In this document: positions 33,943-41,612 of the stretch, piece after piece
How the letters are laid out: each line of letters starts with the position of its first letter
Position numbering within the stretch: position 1 is the first letter of the stretch
Source of the DNA: an uncultured Collinsella sp.
GTDB lineage: Bacteria; Actinomycetota; Coriobacteriia; Coriobacteriales; Coriobacteriaceae
Assembly: GCA_902470695.1 (NCBI GenBank)
Contig: CABRHH010000009.1
Location: 25,189 to 89,188 of the forward strand
Length of the DNA stretch: 64,000 nucleotides
Direction of reading: 5' to 3'
The notes under the pieces: generated by a model
What the model saw: the letters and a program-made list of their open reading frames with translations, nothing else
What the model was told of the DNA's origin: nothing
The model's database searches: none
Made by a program: the position numbers and the translations under genes

Positions 33943-34181
33943 CAGTTACCTCCTTGCCGCAAGAGTCTGGCGAGCGCTGCCATGCCTTCGGCAGAGAGGG
34001 AAGGCGCTGAGCCGGCTATTCTTCTGGCGATTTGCGTGACGGGATCGACGGAGTCCGCCGGGGTCGATCCGCGTGACGGTCGATCCTCCTCGCAAACAGG
34101 GACGGCTGCGACAGAACAGCCATCGTGGGGGAGGCTCGTTGCGGTATGAGTGATTAAGTTTTCTGAACGACGTTTAGACAT
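33942..34181 (-). CDS. Small hypothetical protein at the head of the rep operon
   Basis: A 79-residue protein starting MSKRRSENLITHT. It has a hydrophilic first half and a helical C-terminus (DPVTQIARRIAG...SAEGMAALARLL) of the kind seen at the ends of small mobile-element regulators. It stops in a TGATG overlap with the next frame. GAGG precedes the ATG and directly abuts the base of the inverted-repeat structure at 34191-34260, so folding of the leader could hide or expose the ribosome site. No family is recognised. Confidence 0.55.
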   Translation of the reverse strand: MSKRRSENLITHTATSLPHDGCSVAAVPVCEEDRPSRGSTPADSVDPVTQIARRIAGSAPSLSAEGMAALARLLRQGGN

Positions 34182-34190
34182 TCTCGGCCT

Positions 34191-34260
34191 CGGGAAATCC
34201 CCGGTGCGCACAGCACCGGAACCCCCGACTGTGTCGGGGATCGAATCTGGGGATTTCCCG
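34191..34260. promoter_or_regulatory. Three-way-junction inverted repeat (structured leader or origin)
   Basis: Outer arms CGGGAAATCCCC (34191-34202) and GGGGATTTCCCG (34249-34260) are perfect 12-base complements. They enclose two perfect hairpins: CCGGTGC/GCACCGG (34201-34219) and CCCCGAC/GTCGGGG (34223-34239); the first shares two bases with the outer arm. On the minus strand it lies in the 5' leader just before the 79-residue gene. As DNA it could be a single-strand origin. Confidence 0.6.
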
Positions 34261-34359
34261 TGGCTTGGAAAATGGCGTATCTTAACGGGGGGCATCGCGT
34301 GGCGTTTGTTGGCACGCGCGCCTTGCTATTAGTCTTCCGAGCCTTTCTCTGGAGGACAT

Positions 34360-34395
34360 CTGCAACAACGCCTAGAGCGCGCCTGCAACAAAGCC
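34360..34395. repeat. Pair of 13-base direct repeats near the right end
   Basis: CTGCAACAACGCC (34360-34372) and CTGCAACAAAGCC (34383-34395) differ at one base with a 23-base period, about two helical turns. They lie in the leader just downstream of the right-end promoter and could bind a regulator or replication protein. Confidence 0.45.
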
Positions 34396-34428
34396 GCCTT
34401 TTTGGGGAAGACCGCCGTAGCTGTATTC

Positions 34429-34455
34429 AGTATAGCGCATTTTGAGTTTTGTCAA
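34429..34455 (-). promoter_or_regulatory. Promoter at the right end reading into the rep operon
   Basis: On the minus strand TTGACA (34455-34450) and TATACT (34434-34429) match the consensus well; the spacer is 15 bases, slightly short. It reads inward toward the 79-residue gene and rep, giving a leader of about 240 bases. Confidence 0.55.
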
Positions 34456-34479
34456 TAGTTTTTAATGGCTATTAGTGGT
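34455..34479. repeat. attR of the integrated element
   Basis: Element arm ATAGTTTTTAATGGCTAT (34455-34472) is followed by core GTGGT (34475-34479) and then flp sequence. The arm is the inverted partner (16 of 18) of the attL arm at 16756-16773. Confidence 0.85.
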
Positions 34480-34564
34480 GATCGCGATCTTGGCGATTAT
34501 CGCGTTCCGTGACAAGGTGAGCGAGCTGTGGGACGCCATATCCTCGGGCATCAACGGGCTGTGA
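34475..34564 (+). pseudogene. flp: flp pilin gene, 3' part
   Basis: Without a start codon, this 90-base stretch encodes VVIAILAIIAFRDK...ISSGINGL and a stop. It continues exactly the helix and C-terminus lost from the fragment at 16581. It is the displaced 3' end of the pilin gene beyond attR. Confidence 0.9.
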
Positions 34565-34572
34565 GATGGCCG

Positions 34573-35070
34573 ATGCGCGCACGGCTGCCGGGACGGGGAC
34601 GTGGGTTGGCGGCGCTTGCAGTTGGCGTGGTGACAGTGTTATGCGCGCTGCTGCTCGCAGGGCTCCTGCCCGCCGGTCCAGGCGATTCCGATGAAAGCGG
34701 GGGTGCGGATGCCGGGCTCGCCGGAACGCCGGTGAGCCCGGGCGCGGAGATCGAGACGACGGGCTCGGCGTTTTTGGAGGACCTGGAGGGCGCTGCGACC
34801 AAGGCGGAGGCGACGTCCGCAGCCGCCTGCACGGCGTTTTGGGAGGAGCCTCGTGCACTGCCCGCTGTGGCGAGCGACCTGCTTGAGGCGTATCGGGAGG
34901 CTGGGGCGGCATCGCTGGTGGTGAGCGGTTACCTCGACTTGAAGGGCAACGCGTGGGCTGCGGTGATGCAGGGCGCTGCAGGATGGTCGGATGTGGTGCT
35001 CGTTCGAACCGAGGACGACATGGCGAGCAGCGTGCGTGTGACGCGGCTGCTGCCGACACGTGAGGGGTGA
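34573..35070 (+). CDS. Tad-locus membrane-anchored hypothetical protein
   Basis: A 165-residue protein with a basic start and one N-terminal membrane span (about 10-33). An acidic linker with Gly/Ser/Ala follows, then an extracellular domain ending in WSDVVLVRTEDDM...VTRLLP. It starts 9 bases after the flp stop, so it was co-transcribed with flp before the insertion. No named Tad family is recognised; it may be a pilus-associated periplasm-side protein. GTG 34561 is an alternative start. It is now cut off from the upstream Tad promoter by the element. Confidence 0.7.
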   Translation: MRARLPGRGRGLAALAVGVVTVLCALLLAGLLPAGPGDSDESGGADAGLAGTPVSPGAEIETTGSAFLEDLEGAATKAEATSAAACTAFWEEPRALPAVASDLLEAYREAGAASLVVSGYLDLKGNAWAAVMQGAAGWSDVVLVRTEDDMASSVRVTRLLPTREG

Positions 35071-35078
35071 TCGGTGAG

Positions 35079-35486
35079 ATGCGAAAGGATGCGGGGGCGG
35101 CAGAGGTCGCCGCGATGCGGTCGAGGGGTGAGCACGGTGCGGATTGCTGCACGGCGGCGGGGGCCGCTGTGGCGCGCGCGAGGCCCGAGCGTAAGACGGG
35201 GTGCCGTGCGGATGTCTCGGGTGGCGGTGATGGTGGAAAGGAGGGCCCTTATGCCACAAGGGTGCGTTCGCCTCGGACGGCGAAATCGTATGCCGACTTG
35301 CTGCGCGAGGCGCGTGCCCAAGGCACGGTCGAGTACGCCCTCACCACGGTGGTGTTCCTGTCGGTCATGGTGGCATGCGCTGCGCTGTGGCGAGCGGCGG
35401 CGGATGGGACGCTGGGTCGCATTGCGGCCCAGGCGGCCTCGCATGTGCTCGACGGATCCGGGGCAATCGACATTGCGCTGTATTGA
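35079..35486 (+). CDS. Second Flp-like prepilin/pseudopilin
   Basis: A 135-residue protein. A long hydrophilic leader ends in REARAQGTVEYALTTVVFLSVMVACAAL, i.e. a prepilin-type site with Glu at +5 and a hydrophobic helix, then a 35-residue C-terminal part. It resembles the flp product around the cleavage region but has a much longer leader (about 80 residues), which is unusual, so the true start may be further in. ATG 35079 is preceded by GAGGGG. It is a likely minor pilin. Confidence 0.7.
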   Translation: MRKDAGAAEVAAMRSRGEHGADCCTAAGAAVARARPERKTGCRADVSGGGDGGKEGPYATRVRSPRTAKSYADLLREARAQGTVEYALTTVVFLSVMVACAALWRAAADGTLGRIAAQAASHVLDGSGAIDIALY

Positions 35487-35490
35487 CGCG

Positions 35491-35973
35491 ATGCGCGAGG
35501 TGTCCGCGCAGGCGACCGTGGAGGCGGCGATGCTGCTGCCGTGCTTTTTGACGGTGCTGCTCGTGATGATGCAGCCGATCTGCTTGCTCTACACGCGCTG
35601 CGTCATGGAGTCGGCCGCCGCCCAGACGGCCCGTCTGATGGTGACAGCATCGCCGTCGGAGGACGGGGGCGCCGATGCCTGCCGGGCATTCGCCTTGCGG
35701 CGGCTGGCGGCCGTGCCCGACCTCGCCATCTTCCATGCGGGCGGACCGAACGCTTGGAAGATCGATGCCCGGTATGCGGAGGACACCGGGGGCGAGGTGT
35801 CCGTGTCGATAGAGGGGGCGGTGCAGCCCCTGCCGGTGATCGGGGTGTTTGCCGGCGCATTCGCCGACCTCAACGCGCAGGGTGATGCGGTGCTGCGCGT
35901 TGAGGTCTCATTCGAGGGGAGGCCGGAATGGCTGGAGGGGAACTACGATGCGTGGGTTGAAGCATGGGGGTAG
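35491..35973 (+). CDS. TadE-like pseudopilin
   Basis: A 160-residue protein starting MREVSAQATVEAAMLLP, a TadE-type short leader with Glu at +5 of the hydrophobic segment (about 12-35), then a beta-rich extracellular domain. It is the second of three similar genes in the locus (35079, 35491, 38005). It overlaps the next gene by 26 bases. It probably primes or decorates the Tad pilus. Confidence 0.8.
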   Translation: MREVSAQATVEAAMLLPCFLTVLLVMMQPICLLYTRCVMESAAAQTARLMVTASPSEDGGADACRAFALRRLAAVPDLAIFHAGGPNAWKIDARYAEDTGGEVSVSIEGAVQPLPVIGVFAGAFADLNAQGDAVLRVEVSFEGRPEWLEGNYDAWVEAWG

Positions 35974-38008
35974 CAGTCGCTGGGGAATTGACCTATTTAT
36001 CGAGGACGGTGCCTACACGACGGTGGGGTCGGCGGTGGCCATCTTGATGGTGCTGGCGTTGCTGCTGTCTGCCTCGCTGGCGGTGTGGACGTCCTCGCGC
36101 GCAAGCGATGTGCAGCCGAGCGCCGACGCGACGGCGCTTGCGGGCGCCAATGTCGTCTCGTCCTACCATACGGCGGCAACGGTGGTCGATGCCAGCGTGC
36201 TGAGCATGGGTCTGGCGGGGTTCACAATGGCGGGCGTGGGCTTGGTGGGCCTGCTTGTGCCCGGCGCGCACGCTGCAGCCGCCAAGACGATCGACGCGGG
36301 CGTGCGCATGATCAAGCTGAGAAACCAGTTCGCCTCTTCAGCGTCGAAGGGGTTGAAGCAGCTCGAGACCTCACTGCCCTATCTCGTGGCGGCGAACGCG
36401 ACGAGGACGTGTGTGGCTCAGGATACCGAGCGCGTGTCCTATGCCGGCACGGCGCTCGCCGTTCCTCGAACGAGCGCCTCGGAGTTTCCGGCGCTTGAGG
36501 GCGACGGCGTAGCGACCGACGCGCTTGAAGGCGCCTCGGGTGAGCTCGATCAGGCGGCTCAAGACCTGGCCGAGGCAGCCCAGCGGACCGCGCAGGCAAA
36601 GGAGCGTGCCTGGCTGGCCGACTGCGGGCGGGAAGGGATGAATATGCAGGAGCGGGCGGGAAAGCTCTCGGGGATATCGGATGTCGACAATCCCGACTTC
36701 GCCTCCAGCCTTACCTGGGATCCGCAGGTTGCCCTTGCGCGGACGCGCGCCTATTACCGCTGGCGTCTCGAGCACAACGCTGCCGAAGGAAGCGGTGTGG
36801 AGGCGCAGGCGGACGCTGCCGCACGTCGCGCGTTCTACGCGTATGCGCTCGATCGGTTCGAGCGCGCGTCGGTGGCCGAGGTTGACGGGCGCATCGTCTC
36901 GACCGTCGAATTGCTGCCCAAAAACACCGAGGAGGTGCGCGCAACGGCGCTCTATACCGACGCCGTGTGGCCTTCAACGGCCGAGACAGACGGCCTGACC
37001 CTGCACTATGGCGCCGATTGCCCGGGGGCCACGGGAGGCGCCGGTCCGATGCTCGCGGTGTCGTCCATCGAGACCGGGCAGGCGCGTGAATGCTCGACCT
37101 GCCGCTTCGGCGTGGGGGATTTGGGAAAGGCGCCGGCGGCCTCGACCTCGATCGACAACGGCTTCGAGTACCATCTGCGCACCTTCACGCTGGCTTTGAA
37201 CGAGTATGTGGATGCGCGCAACGCGGAGCTCGAGCTTGAGCGGGCTGCTCAGGGAAAGGCGGAGCAGGCGGCCGATGCGTTCGACGAGGCGATCTCGGCG
37301 CTTGCCAACAAGCGTCCGCGAATCGCGCCTCCTGGGCGGTACGGCTGCGTGGCGATCGTGGCCGCAGGAGAGCTCGCCCCCTCCGGAGAGCTCGACACGC
37401 CGTTTGCCGCCGGCGATGAGGTGCCCGCCCGCGGAGCGGTGTCTGCCGCTGCGCTCGCCCCCGATGCCGCGACGCGGGAGAACAACGTGCTGGCGAGCTT
37501 TTTCTCATCGGTCGAGGAGCGGGTGGGAACGGATGGGCCGGCCGGTTTGGTCGATAGCGTCATGGACCTTTGGGGCGACCTGCTCGTGTCGTATGGCGAT
37601 GCGGCGGAGGGGCTTGGCGGCGTGACGGATGGGTTGCTGGAGGGTCTTGATTCGATCGGGGCGGGCCCGGTGGCGCGGTGGTTGGGCGACCGCATCGCGG
37701 GCGTCATGAAGGGCTTGGGGCTGGAGCCGGTCGATTTGAGCCTGCGCAAACCGGTGTTGACCGACACCTCCCGCGTGCTGTCGCGCTCGGGTGCCGATGG
37801 GTTGGCGAGCGTGCAGGACATGCTGCGGTCGATCCCTGCGGGCGCGACCGATCCGGCTGCCATTCTCGAGGCGGTGGGGTATGAGGTGGGCAACTACCTC
37901 ACCAGCCTCGAGTTCACGGTTGCCGAGATTCCGTTGCCGACGGGCGGCTCGATTCCGCTAACGATACGGTTGCGTGATCTTGTGGGGGCGGGAGGCGACG
38001 GGCGATGA
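35948..38008 (+). CDS. TadG-like pilus-associated membrane protein
   Basis: A 686-residue protein. One hydrophobic span near the N-terminus (about 24-46, TVGSAVAILMVLALLLSAS) is followed by SADATALAGANV, the typical TadG/TadE-like (PF13400-type) sequence. A second hydrophobic stretch (about 90-110), a long helical Ala/Glu-rich extracellular region and a C-terminal part follow. TadG-like proteins sit at the pilus base or envelope. ATG 35948 overlaps the upstream gene and the end overlaps the next by ATGA. Confidence 0.8.
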   Translation: MRGLKHGGSSRWGIDLFIEDGAYTTVGSAVAILMVLALLLSASLAVWTSSRASDVQPSADATALAGANVVSSYHTAATVVDASVLSMGLAGFTMAGVGLVGLLVPGAHAAAAKTIDAGVRMIKLRNQFASSASKGLKQLETSLPYLVAANATRTCVAQDTERVSYAGTALAVPRTSASEFPALEGDGVATDALEGASGELDQAAQDLAEAAQRTAQAKERAWLADCGREGMNMQERAGKLSGISDVDNPDFASSLTWDPQVALARTRAYYRWRLEHNAAEGSGVEAQADAAARRAFYAYALDRFERASVAEVDGRIVSTVELLPKNTEEVRATALYTDAVWPSTAETDGLTLHYGADCPGATGGAGPMLAVSSIETGQARECSTCRFGVGDLGKAPAASTSIDNGFEYHLRTFTLALNEYVDARNAELELERAAQGKAEQAADAFDEAISALANKRPRIAPPGRYGCVAIVAAGELAPSGELDTPFAAGDEVPARGAVSAAALAPDAATRENNVLASFFSSVEERVGTDGPAGLVDSVMDLWGDLLVSYGDAAEGLGGVTDGLLEGLDSIGAGPVARWLGDRIAGVMKGLGLEPVDLSLRKPVLTDTSRVLSRSGADGLASVQDMLRSIPAGATDPAAILEAVGYEVGNYLTSLEFTVAEIPLPTGGSIPLTIRLRDLVGAGGDGR

Positions 38009-38475
38009 GGGCGTACGTTCGGTTGCGGGAAGCGCGGGCACAGGCGACCGTGGAGATGGCGGTGGTGACACCGGTGCTCATCGTGCTCGCGCTCATCGTA
38101 TACAACCTCATGGTGTTCATGGCGGCCACCGCCCGATTCGATCGCGTTGCCCCGGATGCGGTACTTGCCCATGCGGTTTCGCCTGCATCCGATGGGGACG
38201 CTGCCGCCTCGGGCACCGACGCCGTGCAGTTCCAGCTCGAGCGTGCCATGGAGGGGTATGCGGTTGAGATCGAGGTCGTTGAGGAGACGGGTAACGCGGA
38301 AAGCGATGCGCTGTTGAGCTTGGTGGGAGCGCAGCGCACCTATCGGTGCGCCATGGTGTATCGACCCTGGCCGCAAGGGCTGAGCATCGCAGGGGTGTCG
38401 ATGGGGGCGCCGCTATCCCTGCGGCATGAGCGGCCTGTGACTGTCGATCCGTGGAGGCCGGGGGTGGTTATGTGA
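38005..38475 (+). CDS. TadE-like pseudopilin
   Basis: A 156-residue protein, MRAYVRLREARAQATVEMAVVTPVLIV..., with the TadE leader, Glu at +5 and a hydrophobic helix (about 18-42), then a mixed extracellular domain. The start is in an ATGA overlap with the TadG-like gene. It ends in a GTGA overlap with the DUF192 gene, so the genes are one operon. Confidence 0.82.
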   Translation: MRAYVRLREARAQATVEMAVVTPVLIVLALIVYNLMVFMAATARFDRVAPDAVLAHAVSPASDGDAAASGTDAVQFQLERAMEGYAVEIEVVEETGNAESDALLSLVGAQRTYRCAMVYRPWPQGLSIAGVSMGAPLSLRHERPVTVDPWRPGVVM

Positions 38476-39047
38476 GGGAATGGTCGGTGAGGAGTATGGA
38501 GGCGTTGCTGCGTCTTGGCACGCGGGTGCCGAAGCGTATGCGGGCATGGCGGCGCGCACATGATGGGAGGCGTGCCCGCGACAAGAGATGCGCCTGCGAT
38601 GGGGAATGTGCCCGCAGCGAGAGGCGCGTTTGCAGAGGGAGTGCGGAGCTTGCGGGGAAGCGACGGTGCGCTAAGAGGCCTGGGCACACGGAGCTGCCGT
38701 CTCGCACGGCGGTCGTTGGTCGAGCCTTGAAGGAGCTGGGATGGAAGGGGGAGCCGGAGTTTGCAGATTCGTTTTCCGCCCGGTTGGTCGGCTTGATGCC
38801 CGGGGCGCGCGCAGGCGAGCCGGCGGGGGCGCGCATCATGGTGTTCTGGGGGTGCGGATCGGTCCACACGTGCTTCATGCATGACGCGATCGACGTTGCC
38901 TGCGTCGACGGGGAGGGCTGTGTGCTGCTGTGCCGACGCATGGTGCCGTGGCGTATCGTGGCGTGCCCGGGTGCCGTTGCGGTAATCGAGCGCTTGGTGA
39001 TAGGAGGAGACGAGAGGGCGGATGGAGCGCGGACGGCTGGCATATAG
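38472..39047 (+). CDS. DUF192 (UPF0127) family protein
   Basis: A 191-residue protein. The C-terminal 100 residues have the DUF192 layout: ADSFSARLVGLMPG, then an IMVFWGCGSVHTCFMHDAIDV core, then VPWRIVACPGAVAVIE. The N-terminal 85 residues are Arg/Cys-rich and probably a poorly conserved extension, so the true start could lie further in, although GTG 38472 overlaps the previous stop. DUF192 proteins often close Tad loci in actinobacteria; the molecular role is unknown. Confidence 0.75.
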   Translation: MREWSVRSMEALLRLGTRVPKRMRAWRRAHDGRRARDKRCACDGECARSERRVCRGSAELAGKRRCAKRPGHTELPSRTAVVGRALKELGWKGEPEFADSFSARLVGLMPGARAGEPAGARIMVFWGCGSVHTCFMHDAIDVACVDGEGCVLLCRRMVPWRIVACPGAVAVIERLVIGGDERADGARTAGI

Positions 39048-39125
39048 AAGAAAAAGCGCGCAACCGCTTTTCGCGCAATCACTTCTCAACCAGGACGCTC
39101 TATCCGATGCGGCTCGGGGAGCAAC

Positions 39126-39162
39126 GGGACCCCGGCCGCCGGGACCCGGCCGCCGGGGTCCC
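39126..39162. other. GC-rich hairpin between the Tad locus and tRNA-Phe
   Basis: GGGACCCCGGC (39126-39136) pairs perfectly with GCCGGGGTCCC (39152-39162); the loop repeats part of the arm. No T tract follows, so it may stop or stabilise the Tad transcript. The rest of the gap 39048-39346 shows no gene. Confidence 0.5.
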
Positions 39163-39346
39163 GAAGGAGGGCCATGGGGTGACATGCAGTTTATAGGAGG
39201 GTTGTAAGACAGCATGTGCCTCATGGGGCAACATGCGCGTTCGGCTGCTGCTGCCTATTCGGTGGGGCTTTGAAGGCGGGCGCCGGCTTCGCAGGGCGGC
39301 AGCAAAGCGTCTTCGCAGGATGGGAGCGAAGCGTTGCGGCGGGAAA

Positions 39347-39370
39347 CGAAAAGGCCTCCCGAAGGAGGCC
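39347..39370 (-). terminator. Terminator of the tRNA-Phe gene
   Basis: On the minus strand GGCCTCC-TTCG-GGAGGCC (39370-39353, with an extra-stable TTCG loop) is followed by TTTTCGTTT. It lies 17 bases downstream of the tRNA. Confidence 0.85.
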
Positions 39371-39386
39371 AATACATACACGAGGG

Positions 39387-39459
<73 letters not shown>

Positions 39460-39489
39460 ACGTGTCAGGCTGTCAACGACAGCTCGATT

Positions 39490-39517
39490 ACTATACCAAA
39501 TTGAGCGGAGGGGTCAA
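39490..39517 (-). promoter_or_regulatory. Promoter of tRNA-Phe
   Basis: On the minus strand TTGACC (39517-39512) and TATAGT (39495-39490) are separated by 16 bases, ending 31 bases before the tRNA 5' end. Confidence 0.7.
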
Positions 39518-39620
39518 GAGAAAAGTTTCCAATTCCTTTTTTGCGTTCGCGTGCGGCGGTGTCCCTTCGTATATCCTTGGGTACCAGAAGGGTACCGTTC
39601 GCGTGCGAGAGGGGATAACC

Positions 39621-40685
39621 ATGGAAGGCAGAATTCGCGGCGTGAACCTGTCCGGATGGTTCATTCTTGAGCCCTGGGTCACACCTTCGCTCTTTGCGGC
39701 AACCGGCGCCTCGAATGACGCTGAGCTGCAGCAGGTGCTGGGTCCCGGTGCGTATAATGAGCGCCTGCGCCAGCACTACGAGACGTTCGTGGGTGAGGAT
39801 GACTTTCGCCGCATGTCCGTCATGGGTCTGAACGCCGTGCGCATCCCGGTGCCGTGGTATGCGTTCGGTTCGCAAAACGAGCGCGAGTCCTATATCTCGT
39901 GCATCGACTATCTCGACCGGGCGAATGAGTGGGCCGCGAAGTACGGCATGCGCGTGCTGCTCGACCTGGCAACGGTGCCGGGAGGGCAGGGGGATTCCAA
40001 CAGTTCGACCACCACGCCGGAGACCACAGCCGACTGGCACTCTTCGGCAAGCGGCCGCGATGCGGCACTCGACGTGCTCGGGCGTCTGGCCGAACGCTAT
40101 GGAACCTCCGATGCACTGCTTGGCCTTGAGCTGCTGGATTCCCCCATGATGAGCGTCCGGCGCAACCTGTTCAGCGTCACGCCGGGCATCCCCGGGCATT
40201 ACCTGCGCAACTACTACCGCGATGCCTACGTGCGCGTGCGCCGGCATATGCCGGCCGACCGTCTGGTGGTGTTTTCGGCGTCGGGCCATCCCGAGGCGTG
40301 GCGCCATTTCATGCGGGGCAACCAGTATGAGAACGTGGTGATGGACCTGCATCTGTATCACTATCGTGACGAGATGGCGCAGGATATCGCCACGCCGCAT
40401 GGGCTTGCCGCTGCCATCGCGCGCAACAAGCGTCTGATCCGCGAGGCGAAGTCGGCGGGGTTCCCGGTGCTGGTAGGCGAGTGGTCGGGGGCGGCGGTGA
40501 TCGCAGGCTCGTCGGTGACGCCCGAGGGGCGTCGTGCGTACGAGCGGGTATTCGTATCGAATCAGCTTGCCACGTTCGACCAAGCCGCCGGTTGGTTCTT
40601 CCAGACCTGGAAAACCGAGCGCCGCATTGCCGCGTGGGATGCGCGCGTGGCGCTGGCGCCGCTCGAGCGCGCGATGATGGAGTAG
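39621..40685 (+). CDS. GH5-like glycoside hydrolase-fold protein
   Basis: A 354-residue protein of the GH5/exo-1,3-beta-glucanase-like fold. It has GVNLSGWFILEPW at the start, MGLNAVRIPVPWYAF, YGMRVLLDLATVPGGQ, and the nucleophile strand VLVGEWSGA (Glu about 287). The usual acid/base strand ending N-E-P reads GLELLDSP (about 169-175), so both the conserved Asn and the catalytic Glu are replaced (Asp, Ser). It may be inactive, use another residue, or act as a binding protein. It has no signal peptide, so it is cytoplasmic. ATG 39621 follows GAGAGGGG. The next gene (rsmI) starts 3 bases after the stop. Confidence 0.85.
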   Translation: MEGRIRGVNLSGWFILEPWVTPSLFAATGASNDAELQQVLGPGAYNERLRQHYETFVGEDDFRRMSVMGLNAVRIPVPWYAFGSQNERESYISCIDYLDRANEWAAKYGMRVLLDLATVPGGQGDSNSSTTTPETTADWHSSASGRDAALDVLGRLAERYGTSDALLGLELLDSPMMSVRRNLFSVTPGIPGHYLRNYYRDAYVRVRRHMPADRLVVFSASGHPEAWRHFMRGNQYENVVMDLHLYHYRDEMAQDIATPHGLAAAIARNKRLIREAKSAGFPVLVGEWSGAAVIAGSSVTPEGRRAYERVFVSNQLATFDQAAGWFFQTWKTERRIAAWDARVALAPLERAMME

Positions 40686-40688
40686 CCC

Positions 40689-41612
40689 ATGGCGGGAGAG
40701 AAGCTGGCGCACGCCGGAGCAGGCGAGGGGTGCCTGTATGTGATCGGGACGCCGATCGGCAACTTGGGCGACCTGACACCGCGCGCGGCTGAGGCATTTC
40801 GGGCCGCCACGGTTGTGTGCTGCGAGGACACGCGGGTGACGGCAAGGCTGCTGGCACATCTGGATATCTCGAAACCGCTGGTGCGCTGTGATGAGAACGT
40901 GATTGCCGCCCGGGCTCCCGAGTTGGTGGGGCGGATGCTGGCGGGAGAGCGCGTGGCCTTCGCCTCCGATGCAGGCATGCCCGGGGTGTCCGACCCCGGC
41001 CAGGTTTTGGTGCAGCGGGCGTGCGCGGCGGGCGTGCGCGTTGAGGTGCTGCCGGGCCCTACGGCCTGCATCACCGCGCTCGTGGCCTGCGGCATCCCGT
41101 GCGAGCACTTCTTTTTCGAGGGCTTCTTGCCGCGCAGGCACGGGGAGCGCGTGCGTCGTCTGCGCCGTTTGAGGGCGGTGCCGGGAGCGCTTTTGTTCTA
41201 CGAGTCGCCGCACCGCACGGCGGATTCCCTGGCGGCGATCGCCGAGGTGTTCCCGCAGCGCGACGCGGCGGTGGCGCGTGAGCTGACCAAGCTGCATGAG
41301 GAGGTTCTGCGCGCCCCGGCGCCCGAGCTCGCTGCGCTCATGCGCGAGCGCGGTGAGCTCAAAGGCGAGGTGGTGATCGTGGTGGCCCCGCCGGGCGAGG
41401 AGGAGCTCGAACAGTACGAGGCGGCGTTCGCGGTGGGCTCGTCGGGTGCCGTCGAGGCCGTCGATCCCGATGAGCTGCTGCGCGCCGACATCGCCGATGC
41501 CCTGGCGGCCGGCGAGGCGGCGAACGCCATCGCCAAGCGCCTGTCGCAGAAGTACTCACGCAGGAAGCGCGATGTCTATAGCTTGGTCCTTGAGATGAGT
41601 GCAACCGCCTAG
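40689..41612 (+). CDS. rsmI: 16S rRNA 2'-O-methyltransferase RsmI (C1402)
   Basis: A 307-residue tetrapyrrole-methylase-fold protein. It has YVIGTPIGNLGDLTPRA at the start, CCEDTRVTARLL, FASDAGMPGVSDPG and the LFYESPHR motif, all typical of RsmI, which methylates the ribose of C1402 in 16S rRNA. The start lies 3 bases after the GH5-like gene, so they share a transcript. Its length is slightly above the usual 285. Confidence 0.95.
   Translation: MAGEKLAHAGAGEGCLYVIGTPIGNLGDLTPRAAEAFRAATVVCCEDTRVTARLLAHLDISKPLVRCDENVIAARAPELVGRMLAGERVAFASDAGMPGVSDPGQVLVQRACAAGVRVEVLPGPTACITALVACGIPCEHFFFEGFLPRRHGERVRRLRRLRAVPGALLFYESPHRTADSLAAIAEVFPQRDAAVARELTKLHEEVLRAPAPELAALMRERGELKGEVVIVVAPPGEEELEQYEAAFAVGSSGAVEAVDPDELLRADIADALAAGEAANAIAKRLSQKYSRRKRDVYSLVLEMSATA

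Larger units (their letters stand above)
16746..34479. mobile_element. 17.7-kb integrative mobilizable element inserted in flp
   Basis: Bounds are set by the split flp gene and the GTGGT direct repeats (16746-16750 and 34475-34479). Contents from left to right are a large serine integrase, six small unknown genes, an XRE regulator, an LPXTG coiled-coil/CAP surface protein, a zinc-ribbon membrane protein, a lipoprotein, a MobV-like relaxase with accessory genes, and a HUH-SF3 replication protein. No FtsK/VirB4-like ATPase or mating channel gene is visible, so transfer would need a helper. GC and codon use vary strongly along it, suggesting a mosaic: the rep half and the CAP domain are much less GC-rich than the mob region. 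Confidence 0.88.

Noticed and set aside
16746..34479. Prophage
   Set aside because: No capsid, terminase, portal or tail gene is present; Rep, relaxase and integrase indicate an integrative mobilizable element.
16746..34479. Self-transmissible conjugative element
   Set aside because: No VirB4/TraE-like, coupling-protein or mating-channel genes were found.
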